Source: an uncultured Ruminococcus sp.
Lineage (GTDB): Bacteria; Bacillota; Clostridia; Oscillospirales; Acutalibacteraceae
Length of the DNA stretch: 52,422 nucleotides
Reading direction: 5' to 3'
Assembly: GCA_902802795.1 (NCBI GenBank)
Contig: CADCNI010000023.1
Coordinates: 1-52,422 of the forward strand
The notes beneath the pieces were generated by a model that saw only the letters and a list, made by a program, of their open reading frames with translations, was not told the DNA's origin and did no database searches. A program made the translations under genes and the position numbers. Positions 16,680 through 24,054 of the stretch are shown here, one piece after another; the first letter of the stretch is position 1, and every line of letters starts with the position of its first letter.

Positions 16680-18125
16680 TCAGGCTTTTCTACGACGCCT
16701 CCGGTCAACCAGCCATACCAGCACGACAGCCAAAACAACGGCGGCCGCCGCCATCGCTATCCACATCATTTCCTTGCGTGAACGGCCGTCCGGCACATCG
16801 GTCGGTGACACCTGTTCATCCGACGAAGAAACAGTGTCAGCAGAAAGCTCTTCTTCTGTCTCGGAAACGACATCCGACCAGACGACATGCTCAAACATAT
16901 CGTTCTGATCGGGCGTATCCCAGCCCACATTGGTGTAGGCCAATCCAAAAAGACGGCAATCATACTTTCCGCCTTCCGAAACACTGTATCGGGCCTGCTG
17001 CGTCGCATGGCAGGCAAAGCCGATTTTGGCCATCTCCAGAGCGGTTTTGCCATCGAAATGGCTGAGTTTCATCTTGCCCCAATCCATCCTGATCTGATGC
17101 TCCGGCCAAAGGTGCAGATAACATTTCTGTACCCGGCAGGTACCGTATTTTTCGGCACTCTCCGGGAAAGCCGTCGGATCGTCTGTCATTTGCAACGCTT
17201 CCAGCAGCGTTCGGGCATTCAGCTTATGCGCGCCGTGTCCGTATTCACCATTGATATCATGCGCAATAATGACCTTGGGACGAAACCGGCGCAGCGTCTC
17301 CACTTGAAAGGCCAGTACGTTTTCGTAGCCGAATCGTTCCACCGCTTTGCCGTATCGTCCGGTATCCGGTATATCTTTAAACGTATCGGAAATAATCGGA
17401 TAATAAGTAATACCTACCGCCCACAATCCGTTGAGCTGCTCGTGGCAGCGAATGGTAAATTCACGGTGATTGGTCATATAGACCACCTGCACCTTGTAGC
17501 CCCGTTCACCTGCATAATAAGGCATGGCGCCGCCAAACCATAAATGTTCGTCATCGGCATGCGTGGGCATTACCATCAGATCGGCGTTTTCACAAGGGGG
17601 CTGCCACACCTGCACCCATGACGGCAGTTGGCCCTCGGTAAAAGCGTAAATATCCGTCAGTTTCGTTCCTTTTGTCAGATTAAGATCCACATTTTGAACA
17701 CTCTGCCCCAGCGGCAGCCATTCATGAATAAAGCCGTTTTTGCCGCCCTCCAGTTGGGTACCATCCGGCAGCGTCACGATCCACGCATTAGGCAGCTCAA
17801 ATTTCAGATACAGGCCGGAAAAGGCTTTACTTCCGATAATATGAAGCGTAATGTTGCGCGACATGGTTTTATATGTCCATTCGTTGTTATCTAAAACAGG
17901 GCTGTAATCCACATTCTGTAATACACTGTAAACATTGAGATTTACTTTCTTGGCCTTTTGGGACGGTGTGTCAATTGTTCCGGACGGTGCGGCAACTGCA
18001 ACCGAACCTTTATTCTCCGACGAACACAAGGGGTGCTCTGAAGAAGCATGCGTCTCAAACGAGACACACAACAACGGCATCACCATTGCCAACATCACCG
18101 TCAACACTTTTCGTATTCCTTTCAT
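16680..18125 (-). CDS. Secreted, membrane-anchored PIG-L-type de-N-acetylase (paralog B)
   Basis: 481 residues and the same architecture as the 15186-16631 protein: signal peptide (LTVMLAMVMPLLCVSF), beta domain with GGKNGFIHEWLPLGQSV, PTHADDEHLWFGG metal motif, GEYGHGAH second site, Ser/Asp-rich spacer and a C-terminal helix (IAMAAAAVVLAVVLVWLV) with a basic RRRRRK tail. The start is placed at the ATG at 18125, 6 nt after GAGG; an in-frame GTG at 18143 has a weaker ribosome-binding site. It lies 35 nt after paralog C and 48 nt before paralog A, consistent with one operon. Confidence 0.88.
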   Translation of the reverse strand: MKGIRKVLTVMLAMVMPLLCVSFETHASSEHPLCSSENKGSVAVAAPSGTIDTPSQKAKKVNLNVYSVLQNVDYSPVLDNNEWTYKTMSRNITLHIIGSKAFSGLYLKFELPNAWIVTLPDGTQLEGGKNGFIHEWLPLGQSVQNVDLNLTKGTKLTDIYAFTEGQLPSWVQVWQPPCENADLMVMPTHADDEHLWFGGAMPYYAGERGYKVQVVYMTNHREFTIRCHEQLNGLWAVGITYYPIISDTFKDIPDTGRYGKAVERFGYENVLAFQVETLRRFRPKVIIAHDINGEYGHGAHKLNARTLLEALQMTDDPTAFPESAEKYGTCRVQKCYLHLWPEHQIRMDWGKMKLSHFDGKTALEMAKIGFACHATQQARYSVSEGGKYDCRLFGLAYTNVGWDTPDQNDMFEHVVWSDVVSETEEELSADTVSSSDEQVSPTDVPDGRSRKEMMWIAMAAAAVVLAVVLVWLVDRRRRRKA

Positions 18126-18160
18126 CCTTCGCCTCAACCTCACTTTTTCTCACCGATGTT

Positions 18161-19708
18161 TCATCTTTTTCTGGCGTAAACAGCCGTCACCACAAACGCA
18201 CAAATGACGCTCGAAACAACAAACGCAAGAAACATAAGCAGTCTCACAAGCCGATCATCATAAGCGCTGACCTTCCACGGCCAGCCGGATATGGCCTGAT
18301 CTGCCGCGGTCCGGCTTGTTGTGATCTGATCGGACGAAGAAACATCTGCTTTCTTTTCAGAATCATCCGAACCCCAGTCAGAGGACGTATCGTCCGCCCG
18401 TTCCGATTCATTCGGCCAAACAACATGCTCCAGCATATCGTTTTTGCCCGGCGTATCGTCTCCTACCGTCGTATAGGCAAGTCCGAATTTGCGGCAATCC
18501 AGCTTTCCGCTGTCCGAAACATAAAAGCTCCATACCAATTGGCTGACGTGACAATGAAATCCGTTTACTGCCATTTCCAGCGCGCTTACATCGTCAAAAC
18601 GCGCAAGCGGCATATTCCGCCAGTCCATCACGATAGGACGCTCCTGCCATAAGTGCAGATAACACTTCTGCACCCGGCAGGTACCGTATTTTTCCGCGCT
18701 TTCCGGAAAAACGGAAGCGTCTTCCGTAAGGGGCAGCGCCTCAAGCACCGTCTGCGCGTTGAGAATATGCGCGCCATGGCCGTATTCACCGTGAATGTCA
18801 TGCGCTATGACTACCTTGGGAGAAAACCGACGCATCATTTCCACCTGAAATTCCAATACGTTTTCATGACCGTATAATCTCTCCGCCGCGGCTACGTTGC
18901 CGGCATACCGATCCGGGAACCGCTCGGAAATGATGGGATAATGTCTGATGCCCACCAGCCAAAGACCCTTGAGCAGTTCGTGACTACGCCTGTTGTTATT
19001 GAAATGGTTGGTCATATAGACCACCTGCACTTTATATCCCAACTCTCCCGCATAATAGGACATCAGGCCGCCAAACCACAAATGTTCGTCGTCGGCATGC
19101 GTCGGCAAAACCAGAAAATCGGCATTTTCACACGGCGGTTCCCATACCTGTACCCACGAAGGCAGTTGTCCCGCCGTAAAGGCAAAAATGTCGCTCAGCA
19201 TGGCGCCCTCCGGCAAGTTAAGTGCCATTGACGTCACGGATTGCCCCAGTTCCATCAGTTCATGAATAAATCCGTTCTTGCCGCCCTGCTTGACGGTACC
19301 GTCCGGCAGCGTGACCGACCAGAGACAGGCATATTCCAGCTTCACATAAATCCGCTCAAACGGGGTTTCCGATTCATATCGCACCGTAACGTCCCGGCGC
19401 ACGGTATTGTAAGACGTCTCAATTCTATCCAGCGACCTTGCGTAGTCCACGCCGTCGGTTGATTCAACAAAACGCAGAGGTACTTCAACCGCCTGCACTC
19501 CCACTTCCGGCTTGGTCAGCCAGTGCATAGCCACAATCATTTTTTCCTGGCTGTCCGACCATTCATCTTCCGTCAGGACTGACGTCAGTTCTTCTTTCGC
19601 CTGGTCTGCGGAGTTTTCCTGCTCCGCCAATACATTTCCACTGCATTCGATCATGGATACCATTGCCAACAGCACTGTCACAATACCTGCTGCTATTCTT
19701 TTCTTCAT
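18161..19708 (-). CDS. Secreted, membrane-anchored PIG-L-type de-N-acetylase (paralog C)
   Basis: The longest paralog at 515 residues. It has a signal peptide (KKRIAAGIVTVLLAMVSMI), a longer pre-domain with a Glu/Asp-rich stretch, the conserved LPSWVQVWEPPCENADF hinge, PTHADDEHLWFGG, HDIHGEYGHGAH, a Ser/Asp-rich stalk of ~60 residues and a C-terminal helix (LLMFLAFVVSSVICAFVV) with VYARKR tail. It is most similar to the truncated paralog D, pointing to recent duplication. The start is taken as ATG 19708, though AAGGAGG sits 15 nt upstream, a long spacing. The MITE-end sequence at 19747 lies in its upstream gap. Confidence 0.87.
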   Translation of the reverse strand: MKKRIAAGIVTVLLAMVSMIECSGNVLAEQENSADQAKEELTSVLTEDEWSDSQEKMIVAMHWLTKPEVGVQAVEVPLRFVESTDGVDYARSLDRIETSYNTVRRDVTVRYESETPFERIYVKLEYACLWSVTLPDGTVKQGGKNGFIHELMELGQSVTSMALNLPEGAMLSDIFAFTAGQLPSWVQVWEPPCENADFLVLPTHADDEHLWFGGLMSYYAGELGYKVQVVYMTNHFNNNRRSHELLKGLWLVGIRHYPIISERFPDRYAGNVAAAERLYGHENVLEFQVEMMRRFSPKVVIAHDIHGEYGHGAHILNAQTVLEALPLTEDASVFPESAEKYGTCRVQKCYLHLWQERPIVMDWRNMPLARFDDVSALEMAVNGFHCHVSQLVWSFYVSDSGKLDCRKFGLAYTTVGDDTPGKNDMLEHVVWPNESERADDTSSDWGSDDSEKKADVSSSDQITTSRTAADQAISGWPWKVSAYDDRLVRLLMFLAFVVSSVICAFVVTAVYARKR

Positions 19709-19746
19709 TTTCTCGTCAGAAAACCTCCTTGATGTTTGATATGACT

Positions 19747-19761
19747 TATAGCAATCCAAAC
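19747..19761. repeat. Solo MITE family 1 terminus
   Basis: TATAGCAATCCAAAC is identical to the left end of the two full MITEs, with no element body attached. It abuts the stop codon of paralog D, whose C-terminal stalk and anchor are missing. Confidence 0.7.
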
Positions 19762-19763
19762 AC

Positions 19764-21071
19764 TCAGGATTCCTTTGTCCAGACCACATGCTCCAGCATA
19801 TCGTTTTTGCCCGGCGTATCGTCTCCTACCGTCGTATAGGCAAGCCCGAATTTACGGCAATCCAGTTTTCCGCTGTCCTCCACATGAAAGTTCCATATCA
19901 ACTGGCTGGCATGACAGCCAAATCCGTTGACTGCCATTTCCAGCGCGCTTACACCGTCAAAACGCGCAAGCGGCATATTCTGCCAGTCCATCACGATAGG
20001 ACGCTCCTGCCATAAATGCAGATAACACTTCTGCACCCGGCAGGTACCGTATTTTTCCGCGCTTTCCGGAAAAGCCGACGCATCTTCCGTAAGAGGCAGC
20101 GCCTCAAGCACCGTTTGCGCGTTGAGAATATGCGCGCCGTGACCGTATTCACCGCGAATGTCATGTGCTATGATCACCTTAGGAGAAAACCGACGCATCA
20201 TTTCCACTTGAAATTCCAGCACTTTTTCACGGCCGTACACTTCCTCCGCCGCGCGCACATTGCTCCTGGACTCAAATAAATCTTTAAACCGCTCCGAAAT
20301 GATGGGATAGTGCCTGACGCCCACCAGCCAAAGACCGTCGAGCAATTCATGACTGCGCACATTCTGGTCGAAATGATTGGTCATATAAACCACCTGTACT
20401 TTATATCCCAATTCTCCCGCATAATAGGGCATCACGCCGCCAAACCACAAATGTTCGTCATCGGCATGCGTGGGCAAAACCAGAAAATCGGCATTTTCGC
20501 AAGGCGGTTCCCACATCTGCACCCAAGAAGGCAACTGTCCCGAAGTAAAGGCATAGACGTCGCACAGCATGGCTCCCTCCGGAAGATTGAGTATCAACGA
20601 AGTAACCGATTGCTCTAATTCCAGCAATTCATGAATGAATCCGTCTTCACCGCCCTGCTTCACACTGCCGTCAGGCAGCGTGACCGACCAGCGGCAAGCA
20701 CGCTCCACTTTCACATATATCCGTTCAAAAGGCATTTCCGATTGATACCGAAGCGTAACGTCCTGCCATGCTTTCTTATAGGTACTGTCATCATGATCAA
20801 TCGTTACAACATAACTTCTGCTGTCGTTTGATTTTACGGAAATCAGCGGTATTTCAACCGCCTGCTTCTCCACTTCCGGCTTGGTCAGCCCATGCATAGC
20901 CACAATCATCTTTCGCTGACTGTCCGACCAGTCATCTTCCTGCACGGCGCCGGCCTCTTCCACCGGGTTTGCTGTATTCTGCTGCTCCGCCAATACACAT
21001 CCACCGTATTTTATAACAGATGCGATGGCCAGTAACACTGTAAAAATGCCTGCTGCTATTCTTTTGTTCAT
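19764..21071 (-). CDS. Secreted PIG-L-type de-N-acetylase lacking the membrane anchor (paralog D)
   Basis: 435 residues. Signal peptide (NKRIAAGIFTVLLAIASVI), N-terminal beta domain, LPSWVQMWEPPCENADF, PTHADDEHLWFGG and HDIRGEYGHGAH are all intact. The protein stops at VVWTKES, exactly where paralog C continues (VVWPNES) into a stalk and transmembrane anchor. The stop is followed within 2 nt by a solo MITE terminus, so the anchor was probably lost through an element-related deletion, giving a fully secreted form if processed. The start at 21071 follows GAGGGGA; a longer frame overlapping paralog E is rejected. Confidence 0.87.
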   Translation of the reverse strand: MNKRIAAGIFTVLLAIASVIKYGGCVLAEQQNTANPVEEAGAVQEDDWSDSQRKMIVAMHGLTKPEVEKQAVEIPLISVKSNDSRSYVVTIDHDDSTYKKAWQDVTLRYQSEMPFERIYVKVERACRWSVTLPDGSVKQGGEDGFIHELLELEQSVTSLILNLPEGAMLCDVYAFTSGQLPSWVQMWEPPCENADFLVLPTHADDEHLWFGGVMPYYAGELGYKVQVVYMTNHFDQNVRSHELLDGLWLVGVRHYPIISERFKDLFESRSNVRAAEEVYGREKVLEFQVEMMRRFSPKVIIAHDIRGEYGHGAHILNAQTVLEALPLTEDASAFPESAEKYGTCRVQKCYLHLWQERPIVMDWQNMPLARFDGVSALEMAVNGFGCHASQLIWNFHVEDSGKLDCRKFGLAYTTVGDDTPGKNDMLEHVVWTKES

Positions 21072-21099
21072 CAAAACAATCCCCTCGTATGCTGCTGCA

Positions 21100-22374
21100 T
21101 TATTTGACATTCTCAAAGAAATCGCTGTTGCCATCTGTGTCATTTCCGACATTGGAATATACCAGACCAAACTGACGACAGTCAAAACGTCCGTTATCCT
21201 GTACCCTGAAGATATATCTTAACTGCGAAATGTTGCATTCAAATCCTTTTTCGGCCATCGAAAGCGCCGTTTCACCGTCAAAGCGTTTAAGCGGCATATC
21301 CCCCCAGTTGACGGTGATCTTATTTTCATTCCAGAGATGAAGATAACACTTCTGCACCTGGCAGGTTCCGTACTTCTCGGCACTCTCAGGAAAAGCGGTC
21401 GGATCCTGAATCAGTTCCAGTGCTTCCCGCATGGTAACGACATTGACTTTATGCGCCGGGTGGCCGTATTCGCCACTCGCATCCTGTGCCACAATCACCT
21501 TGGGAGAAAACCGCCGCAGCACTTCCACCTGAAACGCCAGCACATTTTTATGCCCTCCAAAACAGCGGTAAGTCTCGCTCATACTGTTCAGCGTTTCTAA
21601 CGTATCAACAAAATCGCCAATCACCGGATAATGTCTTACGCCCATGAGCCAAAGACTGTTGAGCTGTTCATGGCAGCGCCGGTTATCATTGTAGTGATTG
21701 GTCAGATACACCACCTGCACATCATATCCCAGCTCACCCGCATAATAGGGAATCGTGCCGCCAAACCACAGATATTCATCATCGGCATGTGTGGGCATCA
21801 CCAACAGATCGGCTTTTTCACAGGGCGGCTCCCAAAGCTGCACCCATGAAGGAAATTGGCCGTCGGTAAAGGCATATACATCACAAAGCCGCGCACCTTG
21901 AGGCAAATCCATTTCAAACGACGTCACGGCTTGTCCCAGTTCCGTGACTTCATGGATAAATCCTGTTTTTCCGCATTCCTTCACCGTGCCGTCAGGCAGC
22001 GTAACCGTCCATTCACAGGCTCTTTCTACTTTGACATAGAGACGTGTGAACGGTCTGTCGGCCGCAAAAGACAGCTTTATCGGCGACGACACCACAGCAT
22101 ACGTTTTATCCTTGTCATCCAGCACCGCAGAAAAAGAATCCTGAAGATTCTGTTCGGTAAGATACAGCGGTACCTGCTCGGCTTTCCTGACAACCTCCGG
22201 CTTGGCCACAAGATGTACCTGCGAAGCAATCTCAACGCTGTTTTCAAACGTCGTCGCTGCCTCAGCCGCGGACACCTTGACCGTGGGAATGCTTCCTGAG
22301 GAAATCCACGTTCCCCAGCCTATCCATACGGCTGTCAGGACAGCCCCTACACAGCGAAAGCTCCGTTTCATCAT
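21100..22374 (-). CDS. Secreted PIG-L-type de-N-acetylase without anchor (paralog E)
   Basis: 424 residues, first of the five paralogs in the operon. Signal peptide (VGAVLTAVWIGWGTWI, cleavage region near KVSAAEA), beta domain with GKTGFIHEVTELGQAV, FPSWVQLWEPPCEKADL, PTHADDEYLWFGG and GEYGHPAHKVN. It ends at FFENVK without stalk or transmembrane helix, so it should be released or loosely held. The start is ATG at 22374 or 22371, following AAAGGTGA; a GTG at 22383 is less likely. It begins 18 nt after the fumarase beta-subunit gene. Confidence 0.87.
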   Translation of the reverse strand: MMKRSFRCVGAVLTAVWIGWGTWISSGSIPTVKVSAAEAATTFENSVEIASQVHLVAKPEVVRKAEQVPLYLTEQNLQDSFSAVLDDKDKTYAVVSSPIKLSFAADRPFTRLYVKVERACEWTVTLPDGTVKECGKTGFIHEVTELGQAVTSFEMDLPQGARLCDVYAFTDGQFPSWVQLWEPPCEKADLLVMPTHADDEYLWFGGTIPYYAGELGYDVQVVYLTNHYNDNRRCHEQLNSLWLMGVRHYPVIGDFVDTLETLNSMSETYRCFGGHKNVLAFQVEVLRRFSPKVIVAQDASGEYGHPAHKVNVVTMREALELIQDPTAFPESAEKYGTCQVQKCYLHLWNENKITVNWGDMPLKRFDGETALSMAEKGFECNISQLRYIFRVQDNGRFDCRQFGLVYSNVGNDTDGNSDFFENVK

Positions 22375-22392
22375 ACAAGTCACCTTTCTGTC

Positions 22393-22923
22393 TTACTGTT
22401 CAAACAGTGAGCCACCTTCACAATCAATCGCCACCACAAGGGGAAATCTGTCAAATTCCAGCCGTTTGACCGACTCACAGCCCAGATCCTGAAAGGCAAT
22501 GACATCACACTTTTTAATGCATTTGGAGGCTAACGCGCCTGCTCCACCGACAGCACAGAGATAGACCGCATGATTGCGGCGAATCGCCTGCACCACTTCC
22601 GGGGAACGTCCGCCCTTGCCCACCATCGCGCCAAGTCCCAGATCAAGCATACGCGGGGCAAAGGGATCCATGCGGCAGGACGTGGTGGGTCCGCAGGAAC
22701 CGATGGCAAGATGCTCCGGCGCGGGAGTGGGACCTGCATAGTAGATCACGGCACCGTCAAGATCGTAGGGCAACGGTTCTCCTTTGTCCAGCAACCCCAT
22801 AATGCGCTTATGCGCCGCATCGCGCGAAGTATAAACGGTTCCCGAAAGCAGCACACGGTCTCCCGCACGCAGTCTGGGGGACCATTCCTTGATATTTGAC
22901 GTATCGAATGCGTATTCAGCCAT
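22393..22923 (-). CDS. Class I fumarate hydratase / tartrate dehydratase beta subunit (orphan)
   Basis: 176 residues matching the C-terminal/beta subunit of Fe-S class I hydro-lyases: RAGDRVLLSGTVYTSRDAAHKR, VIYYAGPTPAPE, GSCGPTTSCRMD, MVGKGGRS, and late KCDVIAFQDLGCESVKRLEF. It works with a ~280-residue alpha subunit that carries the [4Fe-4S] cluster to interconvert fumarate and malate (or dehydrate tartrate). No alpha gene is adjacent: upstream are its promoter and a MITE. The start follows AAAGGTG. It appears to lead the transcript that continues into five PIG-L genes. Confidence 0.88.
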   Translation of the reverse strand: MAEYAFDTSNIKEWSPRLRAGDRVLLSGTVYTSRDAAHKRIMGLLDKGEPLPYDLDGAVIYYAGPTPAPEHLAIGSCGPTTSCRMDPFAPRMLDLGLGAMVGKGGRSPEVVQAIRRNHAVYLCAVGGAGALASKCIKKCDVIAFQDLGCESVKRLEFDRFPLVVAIDCEGGSLFEQ

Positions 22924-22981
22924 AGTAAAAACACCTTTCTATTTGATTATACAAGACTAACTCAGATAACCTTTATCTTAT

Positions 22982-23010
22982 ATTATATCATTCTATCATC
23001 GCAAATTCAA
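22982..23010 (-). promoter_or_regulatory. Promoter of the fumarase-beta/PIG-L operon
   Basis: Minus strand: TTGAAT (23010-23005), 17-bp spacer, TATAAT (22987-22982), about 55 nt upstream of the start codon at 22923. No other good promoter is seen between the six genes. Confidence 0.65.
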
Positions 23011-23079
23011 TATATTTTTAAGCCATTGCACGGAAATCAATTTTTGATTTCCATTTGTTAGCCATTAGCGATTAGTTGT

Positions 23080-23227
23080 TATAGCAATCCAAACAAACAA
23101 AAAGACAAGTTCGGCGCGCTGGTGAGCACATGGCTGCGTTGTCGTCCTAGGTGGGCGCCAGCCCACCGTCGTCCTGCACTCACCATCATCGCCTCCTTTT
23201 GTCTCCCTGATTATTTGGATTGCTATA
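23080..23227. mobile_element. MITE, family 1, copy B
   Basis: A 148-bp element with perfect termini TATAGCAATCCAAA and TTTGGATTGCTATA. The interior is nearly identical to 13326-13484, including the GGTGGGC/GCCCACC stem. It is non-coding. It lies between the pseudouridine synthase 3' end and the fumarase-beta promoter. The remaining 23228-23326 stretch holds no gene. Confidence 0.88.
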
Positions 23228-23326
23228 GCTTTTTTCAAACTTGGTATTGCACATGTTGTATGAAGTCCTATTACGCATCACAACAGAAATGCTGTTTTTA
23301 TAGGATAAAACCATAACAATATCAGA

Positions 23327-23974
23327 TCAAGCCAGCGCATTCCACGGATAGACCGTGACATCCGGCAGGGCGGCAAAATCCATCGGCGCGCCTCCCTCCG
23401 GATGCGTAAACGTAACGCGATGGGACCACAGCGCGATCTCACAACCGGCATCCCGACTGCCGTACTTGCCGTCGCCCAGCAACGGCATCCTTCGGGAAGA
23501 AAACTGCACCCGTATCTGATGCGTCCGTCCCGTATGCAGACGCACTTCTACCAGAGAATACGCCCCGCCGCTACCCTCGCCTGCGCCGATCACCCGATAT
23601 TCCAGCAGAGCCTCCTTGGTTCCTTTACGCGCACGGTCCACCACAAAGGATTTATTTTTGCGGGAATCCTTAAAAAGCAGATCGCGCATTTCTCCTTCGC
23701 TGGGTTCAGGAACCCCCTGCACGGCTGCCAGATAGCGTTTGACAAAAAGTCCCTGCCGTATCTGCTCCGACAGTGCTGACGCTGCTCTCTTGGTACGTGC
23801 AAAAATCATCACGCCGCCGACATTTCTGTCCAGACGGTGCAGCGCGTAAATCTCTCCGCCAAGCTGCTGCGCCAGCAACCGAACCATATCTTCCTGTCCG
23901 TCCGACTGTGATAAAATTCCCACCGGCTTGATACAGGCAACCAACTGCTTATCGTGATATAAAATCGGAATCAT
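23327..23974 (-). CDS. RluA/RluD-family RNA pseudouridine synthase
   Basis: 215 residues, a compact family member without an S4 domain. The catalytic Asp is in ALHRLDRNVGGVMIFA (family norm HRLDRxTSG). Other marks are KRYLAAVQG, LVEVRLHTGRTHQIRVQ and PLLGDGKYG. It isomerises uridines in rRNA or tRNA; the exact site cannot be told. The start at 23974 (MIPILYHDKQL) has GAGAGGA upstream, and the longer frame to 24049 runs through a terminator hairpin and is rejected. Confidence 0.9.
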   Translation of the reverse strand: MIPILYHDKQLVACIKPVGILSQSDGQEDMVRLLAQQLGGEIYALHRLDRNVGGVMIFARTKRAASALSEQIRQGLFVKRYLAAVQGVPEPSEGEMRDLLFKDSRKNKSFVVDRARKGTKEALLEYRVIGAGEGSGGAYSLVEVRLHTGRTHQIRVQFSSRRMPLLGDGKYGSRDAGCEIALWSHRVTFTHPEGGAPMDFAALPDVTVYPWNALA

Positions 23975-23993
23975 CTCATAAGTCCTCTCCAAC

Positions 23994-24029
23994 AAAAAGC
24001 ACTCCGGACAAAACCCGAAGTGCTTTTTG
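23994..24029 (-). terminator. Terminator of the DivIVA-like gene
   Basis: AAAAAGCACT and AGTGCTTTTT arms with an inner CGG/CCG pair form a symmetric hairpin followed by T residues, 25 nt past the stop at 24055. Confidence 0.85.
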
Positions 24030-24054
24030 TTTATCATCTTTTGCATCAATCAAC

